NCBI RefSeq assembly: GCF_019904295.1
Contig: NZ_CP065359.1
Coordinates: 2,691,001 to 2,755,000, forward strand
Reading direction: 5' to 3'
Source: Ruegeria sp. SCSIO 43209
GTDB taxonomy: Bacteria > Pseudomonadota > Alphaproteobacteria > Rhodobacterales > Rhodobacteraceae
Length of the DNA: 64,000 nucleotides
Part shown: piece by piece, positions 43,738 to 52,094 of the stretch
How the letters are laid out: each line of letters begins with the position of its first letter
Numbering within the stretch: position 1 is the stretch's first letter
Position numbers and translations under genes: made by a program
Notes under the pieces: generated by a model
The model's input: only the letters and a program-made list of their open reading frames with translations
Told to the model about the DNA's origin: nothing
Database searches by the model: none

Positions 43738-44230
43738 AGGTCCGCGCAAGTTTGTTGAGCGCTCGTTCCGCAGAATCTTGCTGCGGGAGAGTTTTGACGT
43801 GGTTCAGGCGGCGCGCCATCATCATGGTGGCCTGATGGATCGCGCCCATCTGGATCGCAAGCATGGCTTCGATCTCGTCTTGCGGCTTAACTCCGGCAAC
43901 AACCGACATCACGAAGTTCGAAGCGGTCTCAGAAATCGAACTGTCCTGTTGTCCGAGTATGGCTACTTGATCCATGACGCCTTCGAAGAACCGATAGTCA
44001 ACGGTGCCGAGCTCATGCATCGCTAAGGCACAGGCTGCGTTTGGGTCTTTCCCTTTATGTCCAACCGTGAGCCTGCGTGTGTCTTCTTCGAAGTCCAACT
44101 TGATGTCCGGGGCCCGGACAAGTGACCTCTTCCGTTCCTTCAGATCCGCAATCGCATTGGTTTCCGCGTCGGTAAGTTCGGAGCCCTTTGTCCGAAGTTC
44201 GTTGCCACTGTCTTTCTGTGTCTTGCTCAT
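43595..44230 (-). CDS. Hypothetical protein of integrative element
   Basis: 211 residues, soluble, mostly helical, starting MSKTQKDSGNELRTKG, with a GAGG ribosome-binding site before ATG 44230. The middle ('MHELGTVDYRFFEGVMDQVA') and the basic C-terminal tail suggest a nucleic-acid-associated role, but I recognise no family. It follows the iteron-bearing HTH gene by 31 bases and its 3' end is duplicated at 39738. Confidence 0.75.
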   Translation of the reverse strand: MSKTQKDSGNELRTKGSELTDAETNAIADLKERKRSLVRAPDIKLDFEEDTRRLTVGHKGKDPNAACALAMHELGTVDYRFFEGVMDQVAILGQQDSSISETASNFVMSVVAGVKPQDEIEAMLAIQMGAIHQATMMMARRLNHVKTLPQQDSAERALNKLARTFTSQVETLKRYRSKADQTVRVERVEVKEGGQAIVGNVQNGGRSDDKK

Positions 44231-44261
44231 GTCCGCCTCGCTTAACAGGGAGTGGTTAGTA

Positions 44262-44789
44262 TTAGTGTTCCGTTTCAGAACCGACGGACCGGTGAGAAAC
44301 CGGCCTGACGGGTTCTGATTTGGAACCATGGGAGGTCTTTGGGTTCTCAAACGGAACCACAGAGGATGCTGACGGGTCCGTCTCAGAACCGCGTTTTGTT
44401 TTTTCGGGCTGCCAGAGCCGCCAGTCATTAGTGGCGGCTTTCTTACCGGACCGGGTCTGCGTCGCCTTAGTCGTCAATCGCCATTCATGGGCTTGGCGGT
44501 GATACCAGTTGCCTTCTTGCTCGAGCACAAGGAAGCCTTTGTCCTGCAGATCCTCGAAAGCCCGCTGAACCGTGGCCTTGCCTAGGCCAAGAATCTCTGC
44601 CGCCTCGTTCATCGACAGAAGAAGCTTGCCATTGTTGCTGCCATTGAAGCGGGCGTGAAGCTCCAGCCAGAGTTTCACTGCGGGTCCGGACAATGCCCGC
44701 CACGCCGGAGATTTGATCATGGCGTAGGGCAGAGGGACGTATTGACCCTCATCCGACCTTTTACCATTGGGAGATCGGCGCCTACTCAT
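44262..44789 (-). CDS. Helix-turn-helix protein, possible replication initiator
   Basis: 175 residues from ATG 44789, which overlaps the preceding gene by eight bases. The N-terminal half ('KSPAWRALSGPAVKLWLELH', 'LSMNEAAEILGLGKATVQRA') is a winged HTH resembling phage/plasmid replication or regulatory proteins. The C-terminal third is low-complexity because it encodes four 17-bp inverted-repeat iterons (44266-44390), giving peptides such as 'VPFENP', 'SKSEPV' and 'GSETD'. An initiator gene carrying its own origin iterons is known from lambda O; the analogy is my inference. Confidence 0.7.
   Translation of the reverse strand: MSRRRSPNGKRSDEGQYVPLPYAMIKSPAWRALSGPAVKLWLELHARFNGSNNGKLLLSMNEAAEILGLGKATVQRAFEDLQDKGFLVLEQEGNWYHRQAHEWRLTTKATQTRSGKKAATNDWRLWQPEKTKRGSETDPSASSVVPFENPKTSHGSKSEPVRPVSHRSVGSETEH
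44266..44390 (-). repeat. Array of four 17-bp iterons inside the HTH gene
   Basis: Pattern GGTTC-N7-GAACC at 44266-44282 (first base T), 44311-44327, 44342-44358 and 44374-44390 (GGGTC at one arm). Start-to-start spacings are 45, 31 and 32 bases, the latter two about three helical turns. A weaker GGTGAGAAACC lies in the larger gap. Candidate binding sites or origin. Confidence 0.75.
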
Positions 44790-45123
44790 CGCGACACCTC
44801 CGCTGGAATTGCGCGGGCAATGCATCCAGTTCGGGTAGGTCACAGCCGATATGCGCCCGGACGAGCCGGGTTAGGCCAGATTTGGACACACAGTACCCGA
44901 GCGTGTCCCAGGCCGCTCCCCCGGCCTGAAATTGGGGCCTCTGGCGCTGAAACAGCCATTGGATACTGTCCCGACAAACTGCGACGCGGTAAACACCATG
45001 GCGAAAGAGCTCGCCGCTGTAGTTCTCAGCAGTTTCCCGATGATCGGTTGGAGAAAGAGGGCCAGTGTCTGGCCCCCTGTCGTGACTCGTAATGTTCGGC
45101 TTGGAGAAGGTCATATCAGCCAT
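44782..45123 (-). CDS. Hypothetical protein of integrative element
   Basis: 113 residues, with a strong ribosome-binding site (AGGAAGGAT) before ATG 45123. Contains 'GVYRVAVCRDSIQWLFQRQR' and 'AWDTLGYCVSKSGLTRLVRA'. No family recognised. Overlaps both neighbours by eight bases, so it is part of the element operon 45516-43330. Confidence 0.65.
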   Translation of the reverse strand: MADMTFSKPNITSHDRGPDTGPLSPTDHRETAENYSGELFRHGVYRVAVCRDSIQWLFQRQRPQFQAGGAAWDTLGYCVSKSGLTRLVRAHIGCDLPELDALPAQFQRRCRDE

Positions 45124-45307
45124 GCTCGATCCTTCCTTTCCGAATGATCACCCGTTCGACAGAGTGGCTCAGTGGCGACCAGTAATACCGGCGCTCGTTT
45201 TGTCTTGTCGGCGCAGGGCATCCTGTGGCATCAACTGAACTTGCTAGGGTGGCAGTTGATGTCACTGGAAAAGCCCCATCTCCGCGCTTGGAGTTGGGGT
45301 TTTTCAT
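45116..45307 (-). CDS. Small hypothetical protein
   Basis: 63 residues starting MKNPNSKRGDGAF. Its ATG overlaps the excisionase stop (TAATG) and its stop overlaps the next start by eight bases, which supports a real gene, but its first codons are also a terminator-like hairpin (45274-45299) and no domain is seen. It may be read only when the hairpin is not formed. Confidence 0.4.
   Translation of the reverse strand: MKNPNSKRGDGAFPVTSTATLASSVDATGCPAPTRQNERRYYWSPLSHSVERVIIRKGRIEHG
45274..45299. terminator. Hairpin with flanking T-runs (terminator or attenuator)
   Basis: CCCC-AT-CTCC stem paired with GGAG-TT-GGGG, loop GCGCTT, followed by TTTTT on the plus strand and CTTTT on the minus strand. 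It lies directly after the excisionase gene and inside the start of the 63-residue frame. Confidence 0.65.
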
Positions 45308-45516
45308 TATGCAGCCTCATTGTTGGGATCGGTGCGTCGGGCCGCCAGCCAGGCGTTCAGATCGGCGCCATGATAGGCGATCCGCCGACCAATGCGAATA
45401 AAGGCCGGACCGCACATGCGGTGGCGCCATTGAGCCAGCTTCTCACGGTTTCCCAGCAATTGCATTTCAGGGTCTTCTGGGAAATAGACCCGGTCTTCAT
45501 TAAAGACGTTTGCCAT
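45307..45516 (-). CDS. AlpA-like excisionase/DNA-binding protein
   Basis: 69 residues with a MerR/AlpA-type winged helix: 'YFPEDPEMQLLGNREKLAQW' then 'GPAFIRIGRRIAYHGADLNAWL', the standard target-binding segment of excisionases. GAGG lies nine bases before ATG 45516. It probably directs excision with the integrase and/or activates the element operon that starts here. Confidence 0.8.
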   Translation of the reverse strand: MANVFNEDRVYFPEDPEMQLLGNREKLAQWRHRMCGPAFIRIGRRIAYHGADLNAWLAARRTDPNNEAA

Positions 45517-45627
45517 CGTTGAAATCCTCTTGGATCAGTTGCGATGGCTCCCAATTATCGGCAGCTTTCCCGAAGTGTCACCAGACTTTTTCTTGCGCTT
45601 AAGCGGCTTCCCGAAGTGAGAAAATGC

Positions 45628-46608
45628 TTAAGCGTTTTTCCTGAACACCGCTTCGTACCTTGATTTGAAAGGCTCTTCTGAACGCAACGCCGTTCCATAG
45701 TCCGCATGAGTTTTTCGCGATTTTGGGAAGTCCAGTTGTTTCTCAACTGACTTCTCCAAGGCTTGCTCGATTATTCGTTCTTCGCTGATCAAACCAACCG
45801 CGCCAGATAGTTGCTCGATTTCTTGCATCAGCAGTTCCAAGTTCTGAAGTCTGCGATCTCGGGATGCACGTGCCCCGGCTTCGCCAGCCTTTATTCGGGT
45901 GTTTGCTGCCAGAAATGCTGCAGCTTCAGTGCCTCCTGAGATAGCCTCAATTTCCTTGGTTACATAACCCGCTGTAAAGTCGTCGTTTGTCACGAACTGC
46001 GACAAGAATAGTTTCGCTGATAGACTAGCCAGAGACGAGTCAGGGAAGTGATTTAGACAAAACTCAAACTGTGCAACTGCTGACCAATTTTCACCGAAGG
46101 TATTTCTCATCCAAGCAACATGATCGTCGCCCAACCAATCGAGGACACTTGGTAGAGTAGTGTAGTCCTTTTTTGATATGACCCCCGCTTCGGCTAGCGC
46201 TTCGTAACAAACAAAATGAACTGCGTCGTGATCGCCAGATCCAAACATATATGACAGCATAGCGGCGGGGTCTAAGCCTCCAGTTCCAACTATTTCTTTA
46301 ATTCTCTTAGGAAAGCCAAAGTGGTCTCCGTAGGTCATCCCAACCGGCATAGAAGCTACAGCAGCTTCCGCTGCTTCCTCTGTTGCGAAATAGCTTAAAC
46401 CCACGACCTCTTTGTCTAGTCCTGTCCTAGTCGTTATCCAAACTTCCCAAACGGTGTCTCCGTCCCTTGTTTCGCTGAAATCATCGGTAAATGTGTTTCG
46501 AAGAGAGACTAGAGACGGCCCTGGGACCGCACCCACCACGACGGGGGATGCCTTGTGGCGTATAACCTCTGTAAACCGATTAGGTTTTGTCCATTTGCTA
46601 TGCGTCAT
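45628..46608 (-). CDS. Hypothetical protein, cargo of integrative element
   Basis: 326 residues, soluble. The N-terminal third contains 'DTVWEVWITTRTGLDKEVVG'; the last third is a predicted coiled helical region ('RDRRLQNLELLMQEIEQLSG'). No family recognised. It lies alone between the excisionase and integrase genes, a common place for accessory or defence genes in such elements, but nothing in the sequence proves such a role. ATG 46608 follows a weak GATGGA. Confidence 0.65.
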   Translation of the reverse strand: MTHSKWTKPNRFTEVIRHKASPVVVGAVPGPSLVSLRNTFTDDFSETRDGDTVWEVWITTRTGLDKEVVGLSYFATEEAAEAAVASMPVGMTYGDHFGFPKRIKEIVGTGGLDPAAMLSYMFGSGDHDAVHFVCYEALAEAGVISKKDYTTLPSVLDWLGDDHVAWMRNTFGENWSAVAQFEFCLNHFPDSSLASLSAKLFLSQFVTNDDFTAGYVTKEIEAISGGTEAAAFLAANTRIKAGEAGARASRDRRLQNLELLMQEIEQLSGAVGLISEERIIEQALEKSVEKQLDFPKSRKTHADYGTALRSEEPFKSRYEAVFRKNA

Positions 46609-46630
46609 CAAATCATATCCATCTAAATTG

Positions 46631-47800
46631 CTAACTCGAAACAGACTTGCACCACCGCTCGATCAAATCGCGGCGGCGTTCCAACAAATCCGACCGCGCA
46701 TAGGCGCGCTCAACATCCGAACCAACCTGATGGGCCAAGGCCGCCTCTGCCAGCTCGCGCGGTGCGTTTGCAGCCTCCGCCGCCCAATCCCGAAACGAAC
46801 TGCGAAAGCCATGCACGGTGACGCCATCCTGACGCATCCGGCGCAGCAACATTAGCATGGACATGTTTGACAGGGGCTGATGCCGCTTTTGACCCTCGAA
46901 CACATAGTCAGAGGCCAACGCGCGCAGCGGTTCCAGAATGGCCAGCATTTCGTCGGTGAGAGGAACACGATGGACCTGCCCGCCTTTCATGCGCTCCGCA
47001 GGTATGATCCAAAGTCTCGCATCGACATCGACCTCGGGCCATTTCATCTCCAGCACCTCTGAGGTCCGGCAAGCGGTCAGGATGGTGAACTGCAGCGCCT
47101 TGGCTGCCATGGCTGAACGGGTCTGTAGCTCGGCAAAGAACGCGGGCACCTCTTGCCACGGCATTGCGTCATGGTGCTGTACCTTTGCTTTGACGGTGGG
47201 CAGCACCTTGCCTTCACGGATAGCGGTCACCGGGTTCTCGCCTGAGCGGAAACCCTTGGATTTTGCCACGTCGAGTACCGTCTTGATCCGCTGAGACAGT
47301 CGCTTTGCGGTTTCGTGTTTCTCAGTCCAGATGGGGGACAGGCACATCAGCACTTCGGGCTGATCAATACTGTCGACTGGCATGCGTCCGATCTTTGGAA
47401 ACGCATAGTCGCGCAAGGTATTTAGCCACTGCTGGCCGTGCTTGGCGTTCTTCCATGTGGGCAGCCGGTCGATGTGAACCTGTCGGCTGAGTTCTTCGAA
47501 GGTCGGGATTTCACGCTGGGCATTGAATCGAGGGTTTAACCCGGCTTTCGCCATGCGTCGATATTCGAGGGCTCTTTCTCGAGCCTGGTTTAGTGTGACG
47601 ACATCAGCGCCACCTAACCCGAAATCCGTGCGCAGCGGAGCGCCCTTGCGGTTCTTCTGCCCTTTGACCGTCACGCGCACGATCCAGCGCCGGGCGCCCG
47701 AGGGATCAACAACAAGGTACAGGCCAGAACCGTCGCCATGTCGACCCGGGCCAAGATTCTCTACCAGTTTCTTTGTCAGCTTCCCGCTGAGCGCAGCCAT
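46631..47800 (-). CDS. int: Tyrosine recombinase/integrase
   Basis: 389 residues of the P4-type phage integrase group: N-terminal DUF4102-like domain ('SGLYLVVDPSGARRWIVRV'), core-binding domain, then the catalytic domain with Arg in 'TACRTSEVLEMKW', His-x-x-Arg in 'VHGFRSSFRDWAAE', His in 'ALAHQVGS' and the nucleophile Tyr in 'ERAYARSDLLERR'. ATG 47800 starts the conserved 'LSGKLTKKLVENL'. It lies 148 bases from the tRNA-Arg gene, which it uses as attachment site. Confidence 0.93.
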   Translation of the reverse strand: MAALSGKLTKKLVENLGPGRHGDGSGLYLVVDPSGARRWIVRVTVKGQKNRKGAPLRTDFGLGGADVVTLNQARERALEYRRMAKAGLNPRFNAQREIPTFEELSRQVHIDRLPTWKNAKHGQQWLNTLRDYAFPKIGRMPVDSIDQPEVLMCLSPIWTEKHETAKRLSQRIKTVLDVAKSKGFRSGENPVTAIREGKVLPTVKAKVQHHDAMPWQEVPAFFAELQTRSAMAAKALQFTILTACRTSEVLEMKWPEVDVDARLWIIPAERMKGGQVHRVPLTDEMLAILEPLRALASDYVFEGQKRHQPLSNMSMLMLLRRMRQDGVTVHGFRSSFRDWAAEAANAPRELAEAALAHQVGSDVERAYARSDLLERRRDLIERWCKSVSS

Positions 47801-47802
47801 GA

Positions 47803-47843
47803 AAATACCACAAAATATACCACTCAACGAAAGTATAGTGGTG
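47803..47843. promoter_or_regulatory. Probable integrase arm-type sites, right end
   Basis: AAATACCAC at 47803-47812, AAATATACCAC at 47813-47823 and the inverted AGTATAGTGG at about 47832-47841, upstream of the integrase start. The same motif occurs just inside the left attachment site. Confidence 0.5.
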
Positions 47844-47946
47844 TAATTGGATAAAATCCAATGAAACACGCCAGTGAGACTACAGCCATAAAACACAATG
47901 GTTTTAGCAGCCTAATATGGTTCGGCAAAATTGGAGAAAATTACCA

Positions 47947-47963
47947 AGTGGCGGACCGAGGAG
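47947..47963 (+). repeat. Right attachment site (att) at the tRNA-Arg 3' end
   Basis: AGTGGCGGACCGAGGAG, identical to 35160-35176. Here it is the end of the intact tRNA gene (positions 47949-47963). Confidence 0.9.
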
Positions 47964-48025
47964 GATTCGAACCCCCGACCCCTTGATTCGTAGTCAAGTA
48001 CTCTATCCAGCTGAGCTATCGGTCC
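47949..48025 (-). tRNA. tRNA-Arg (anticodon ACG)
   Basis: A 77-base cloverleaf read on the minus strand: acceptor GGACCGA pairing with TCGGTCC, D-arm GCTCAGCTGGATAGAGT, anticodon arm CTTGA-CTACGAA-TCAAG (anticodon ACG), T-arm GGGGG-TTCGAAT-CCTCC, discriminator G and an encoded CCA. It remains whole because the integrated element carries the same 3' end. Confidence 0.97.
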
Positions 48026-48089
48026 GCGTTGGTGAGGCGGTATTTAGACCTGAGGCCGAGGGCGCGCAAGTCGATTCTTCAAAAAAACT

Positions 48090-49472
48090 TCAAAAAGTCA
48101 TATCACCGCGTGGAAGCCTTATTTCAAAGGTGGTTCCATCAGGCCCTGTGTCTTTCAGAAACAGATCTCCGCCGTGACCCCGCACCAATTCTTGCGAAAT
48201 CGCGAGCCCAAGTCCCGAGCCGCCTTTGCGAACACCACCCTGAAATGGTGTAAACAGATTCTCTCGGGCCTTAGGAGGCAGGCCTGGACCTGTATCGCTG
48301 ATTTCGATGCACCAGTCGGCTTCAAGCTCAGATGCAGACACTGTTACGCGCCCCGCCTTACCAGAGACCAAAAGCGCCTGACGGGCGTTGCGCACAAGAT
48401 TCATGACAACCCTGAAAATCTGTTCCGGGTCGGCACGGATAACAAGATCTTCGGGTACGTCGTTCACAATCTCAACGCAGGCATCGGCAATGGCGAGTTG
48501 CTCGCTGGCGACAACATCTGCGGTAACGTCCCGCAAGCGCACCATGGTCAGGGTTGGGGCTGGTTCTTCGGCGCGTCCGAACGCCAAGGTGCTTTCGCAC
48601 AAGGAAACCGCCCGCGTGATCGAATTGACAAGTTTGGGTGCCATTCGCGCCACCAGGGGGTCATTGCTTGCCTCAATTCGATCGGTAAACAGCTGAGCAG
48701 ACGTCAGAATGTTGCGCAAATCGTGGCTGACCTTGGCCACCGCCCCGCCCAACTGGGCCAGACGTTCACGTTGTTTCAGGGCCTGGGTCAGATCGGTTTG
48801 AAGCATCTGCAGGGCCTCTTCGGCCTCGCGCAGTTCGGTCACCTTGGAATTGGGGGAGATGATGCCGCGCGCATCCTCAGGTGCGCTGGCATAGCGCTGC
48901 ATGTAGCCCACAACGCTTTTGATCGGACGCACCAGTACCACGCGCACAGCCAGAAACAGGAACGAGGCCGTTATGATTGAGATCACAAAGGACAGCCCAA
49001 GGATGCGGAGACCATAATCCGTCATGGCCATGCGCAAGGGCTCACTGTCCATTGTCACCTCGATCAACAGTCCTGCGTCTTTGACCGGCGCGCCAATCAC
49101 ACGAATGACCTCGTTTTCGGGGGTAAACAGCCTCGAGACCGCATCACGGATCAGCACCCAAGCCCTGGCATTACGCAAATCAAAGGTTTTGGTGATCTGG
49201 GTCGGGATCGGTGAAGACAGCATGAGCTGACGCACCTCGTCGCGGCGCAATACGACGTTATAGACCCCCGCATTTGACAGCAATTCCGCTTCAAGCTCAT
49301 CAGCCAGCATATCGTCGGCCAACAAAGCAAGCGAGGCGATCTGGGCGCGTTCCAGCCGGTTCAGCAGAAAATCTTCACGGAAGCGCGCGATCGAGGGCAC
49401 AAAGATCAGTACTTCGGCCAACATGACGAAGACCGTCGTCAGGATCAGAAATCGGCCCGACAGCGAGTTCAC
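48090..49472 (-). CDS. Membrane sensor histidine kinase
   Basis: 460 residues. Two membrane helices (about 8-30 and 165-190) enclose a periplasmic sensor; then a HAMP-like segment, H-box 'KVSHDLRNILTSAQLF', N-box 'NLVRNARQAL' and G-boxes 'DTGPGLPPKAREN' and 'GGSGLGLAIS'. The start is GTG 49472 with AAGGAGGAG seven bases upstream. It follows the FAD reductase gene by 18 bases on the same strand. No response regulator lies next to it, so its partner is unknown. Confidence 0.92.
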   Translation of the reverse strand: MNSLSGRFLILTTVFVMLAEVLIFVPSIARFREDFLLNRLERAQIASLALLADDMLADELEAELLSNAGVYNVVLRRDEVRQLMLSSPIPTQITKTFDLRNARAWVLIRDAVSRLFTPENEVIRVIGAPVKDAGLLIEVTMDSEPLRMAMTDYGLRILGLSFVISIITASFLFLAVRVVLVRPIKSVVGYMQRYASAPEDARGIISPNSKVTELREAEEALQMLQTDLTQALKQRERLAQLGGAVAKVSHDLRNILTSAQLFTDRIEASNDPLVARMAPKLVNSITRAVSLCESTLAFGRAEEPAPTLTMVRLRDVTADVVASEQLAIADACVEIVNDVPEDLVIRADPEQIFRVVMNLVRNARQALLVSGKAGRVTVSASELEADWCIEISDTGPGLPPKARENLFTPFQGGVRKGGSGLGLAISQELVRGHGGDLFLKDTGPDGTTFEIRLPRGDMTF

Positions 49473-49490
49473 TTTGCGCTCCTCCTTGGG

Positions 49491-50909
49491 TCAGGGAATC
49501 CAGCGCTGGACGAACCTGACCACTCTTTTAACCATTTGATTCTCAAACAGCCTTGGAGAGAAATAGGCCCCTGCCACACGTTTGTTAAGCTCTCCGACCG
49601 TTGGGTAAGGCGAAACCATCGCTGCGATCTGACCCATCTTGAGATTATTGGCCAGCGCCAGCGACCACAAGTTGATCAATTCTCCGGCCTGATATCCGAC
49701 GATTGTCGCGCCCACTGGTCGGCCCTTTACGACCATCACCTTGATGAACCCCTTGGTCTTGCGCTCGGAAACTGCACGGTCATTGTGGTGATAGTCGAAC
49801 CGGGCAACCTCCACCGCGTCGCCATGCTGTTCACGGGCTTGTGCCTCGGTCAGGCCGACCTGTGCCAGTTCGGGATCTGTATAGGTGGCCCATGGGATAT
49901 GAGCGGTCTTCGCTTTCGACGGAAGCCCAAATAAGGCAGAGCGGATGATGATCCCCGCATGATATCCGGCGACATGGGTAAATTGCAGCCCACCTGCAAC
50001 ATCACCAATGGCATAGACCTTGCGATTGCTCGTGCGTAAAGAGTCGTCCACCTTGATGCCTGCCCGCGTGCTGTCGATCCCGGCAGCGTCGAGGTTCAGA
50101 CGGTCGATATTGGCCTTGCGTCCGACGGCCAGCAACAGATGAGAGCCCGCGTAGACCTCATCATTCTCAGTGACCACCTCAATGGTGCCTGCATTTTCTC
50201 GGATCTGGGACACCATGGCGTTTTCATGGATTTCGACACCTTCAGTCCGAAGGCTGTCCAGCACGACGGCTGCAGCTTCAGGGTCGTCTTTGCCCAGCGC
50301 ACTAAGGCCCTCGATCACGGTCACTTTGCAGCCCAGCCGGATATGCGCCTGCGCCATTTCCATGCCGATGGGACCTCCGCCAATGATCAGCAGGTGCTCG
50401 GGCTTATCGCGCAGGTCGAATATGGTCTCGTTGGTGTAATACGGCACTTGATCCAGCCCGGGCAGCGGCGGCACCAAGGGCGATGAACCTGTGGCCACCA
50501 CGACGCGACGGGCGGTGATCAGATGATCTCCGGCCTGTACCTGCGTGGGTGAGATGAAGCGACCGTACTCCCGGATTACCTTGACGCCAAAGCCTTCAAA
50601 ACGCTCCTGACTATCCATGGGTTCGATCTGGGCGATAACACTCTGCACATGATCCTTGGCAGCTGCGTAATCCACTTGTGGCATCGCATCCGCGACGCCA
50701 AAAGCCGACGCGTGGGCCTGAGCATATGCAGCCTTGCCGCTGGCGATCAGAGCTTTGGATGGGACACAGCCGAAGTTTAGGCAATCCCCACCCATCTTGT
50801 GGCCTTCCAGCAGGATGACATCCGCACCCATCTGGCTGGCCCCGGCGGCTACAGACAACCCGCCTGACCCGGCCCCGATCACCAGGATATCGGTTTTCAA
50901 CTCTTGCAT
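49491..50909 (-). CDS. FAD-dependent pyridine nucleotide-disulfide oxidoreductase (mercuric reductase-like)
   Basis: 472 residues. FAD site 'ILVIGAGSGGLSVAAGASQMG', redox disulfide in 'GGDCLNFGCVPSKAL' (C-x4-C), NAD(P) site 'LLIIGGGPIGMEMAQAHIRLG' and the C-terminal dimerisation domain. Similar to dihydrolipoamide dehydrogenase and the catalytic part of MerA, but without the MerA N-terminal metal domain or the C-terminal Cys pair, so mercury reduction is unlikely. It follows a VTT-domain membrane protein by three bases, a pairing I recall in related bacteria. Confidence 0.88.
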   Translation of the reverse strand: MQELKTDILVIGAGSGGLSVAAGASQMGADVILLEGHKMGGDCLNFGCVPSKALIASGKAAYAQAHASAFGVADAMPQVDYAAAKDHVQSVIAQIEPMDSQERFEGFGVKVIREYGRFISPTQVQAGDHLITARRVVVATGSSPLVPPLPGLDQVPYYTNETIFDLRDKPEHLLIIGGGPIGMEMAQAHIRLGCKVTVIEGLSALGKDDPEAAAVVLDSLRTEGVEIHENAMVSQIRENAGTIEVVTENDEVYAGSHLLLAVGRKANIDRLNLDAAGIDSTRAGIKVDDSLRTSNRKVYAIGDVAGGLQFTHVAGYHAGIIIRSALFGLPSKAKTAHIPWATYTDPELAQVGLTEAQAREQHGDAVEVARFDYHHNDRAVSERKTKGFIKVMVVKGRPVGATIVGYQAGELINLWSLALANNLKMGQIAAMVSPYPTVGELNKRVAGAYFSPRLFENQMVKRVVRFVQRWIP

Positions 50910-50912
50910 GGA

Positions 50913-51671
50913 TCAGGAGCCCTTTCGACCACGGAGGGATTTGATGACAATCGGCAGCGCTGCCAGCGCGCACAAGCCAATAATTGGCCCGATCACGAAG
51001 GGTTCCCATAACAGCGAGACATCAGGGGTCTCGCCGCGATCAAAGACACCACCCAGCCCAACACCGATCCAGGTATAGACAATCCCACCAGGGATGATGC
51101 CCAGCGCCGTCGTGATCAGGAAGTTTCGGAACTTTACCCCAACCAATGCGGGCACCAGATTGGCAACGAAGAAGGGCACCACAGGTACAAGACGCAGCAG
51201 GAACAAAACCGAGATTTCATTCTCACGCAGCCCGTCCTTCAGTTTCTTGACCGTCCCTTCCGAGGCTTCAAGCTTGGCGGTCAGAGATTCACCCAAACCC
51301 CAGCGTGCGGCCAGAAAGATCGTCGAAGCGCCTATGGTTGCGGCAAAAACATTAAAAGCCGTTCCTGCAAGCAACCCGAATAGGAACCCACCGGTCATCG
51401 AAGCGACCGCAGCGCCAGGCAGCGAGAAGGCAACAATAATGATGTAAATCCCTACGAAAGCCGCAGCCATCGCCCAGTAGTTTGAATCGCGCCAGGCCAG
51501 CAGGGCCTCGCGATTGTCGCGCAGGGTTTCAAAGGTCAGATAGTCGCCCAGCGCAAAGAACCCCACAGCGGCAACGGCGAGAATCACCGCCAATGGGATA
51601 TGACGTGCCAGCCCGTTGCGCTGGATCTTGGTGGTTTCGTTCATCTGGGTAGCAGGTTCTTGTTCATTCAT
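50913..51671 (-). CDS. VTT-domain (TVP38/TMEM64, DedA-like) membrane protein
   Basis: 252 residues with about five or six membrane helices. The VTT core is recognisable: 'FSLPGAAVASMTGGFLFG' and 'FLLRLVPVVPFFVANLVPAL'. Members are implicated in lipid scrambling or small-molecule transport. ATG 51671 precedes the first hydrophobic segment by about 20 residues. First gene of a leftward three-gene unit with the FAD reductase and histidine kinase; divergent from rpmH. Confidence 0.88.
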   Translation of the reverse strand: MNEQEPATQMNETTKIQRNGLARHIPLAVILAVAAVGFFALGDYLTFETLRDNREALLAWRDSNYWAMAAAFVGIYIIIVAFSLPGAAVASMTGGFLFGLLAGTAFNVFAATIGASTIFLAARWGLGESLTAKLEASEGTVKKLKDGLRENEISVLFLLRLVPVVPFFVANLVPALVGVKFRNFLITTALGIIPGGIVYTWIGVGLGGVFDRGETPDVSLLWEPFVIGPIIGLCALAALPIVIKSLRGRKGS

Positions 51672-51939
51672 CTTGCCCACAACATGCGCCGCCCGCGCGC
51701 GCTGCAACAGAGGCCTCACGGGGCCTTGATGTTTATGGCACTTAATGTGAGGGATACGCGCTCTGAACCCGGTTTTTGAAATCTTTTGCCCGGACAGATT
51801 ACAGATTTGTTGCAAAACGCACCAAAACCCCCACCTAGGGGTTTGACTTACCCCCCGCTACCCAGTAGAGGACGGGCTTCGAACACTAGGGCCAGGCGAA
51901 TCCGCGCCGCACCCACCGCTATAGATTGGAGACGGAGCG
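51672..51939. other. Divergent promoter region between VTT protein gene and rpmH
   Basis: 268 bases that must hold promoters for both directions. Apart from the tentative rpmH promoter I see no clear operator. Confidence 0.4.
51843..51870 (+). promoter_or_regulatory. Possible rpmH promoter
   Basis: TTGACT at 51843-51848 and, 16 bases later, GTAGAG at 51865-51870, about 70 bases before rpmH. The -35 is good; the -10 is weak, so this is tentative. Confidence 0.3.
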
Positions 51940-52074
51940 ATGAAACGCACCTATCAGCCTTCGAACCTGGTTCGCAAACGCCGCCACGGTTTCCGCGCGC
52001 GCATGGCCACCAAAGCCGGCCGCAAAATCCTGAACGCACGTCGCGCACGCGGCCGCAAGTCGCTGAGCGCATAA
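51940..52074 (+). CDS. rpmH: Ribosomal protein bL34
   Basis: 44 residues, strongly basic: '[20 protein letters not shown]' and then '...[12 protein letters not shown]', the standard L34 sequence. GGAG lies four bases before ATG 51940. It is the first gene of the conserved rpmH-rnpA-yidD cluster. Confidence 0.98.
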
Positions 52075-52094
52075 ACCGCTCGACCTTTCGGGTT

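Noticed and set aside
49491..50909. Calling the FAD oxidoreductase a mercuric reductase
   Set aside because: It lacks the N-terminal metal-binding domain and the C-terminal cysteine pair, and no mer genes are near.
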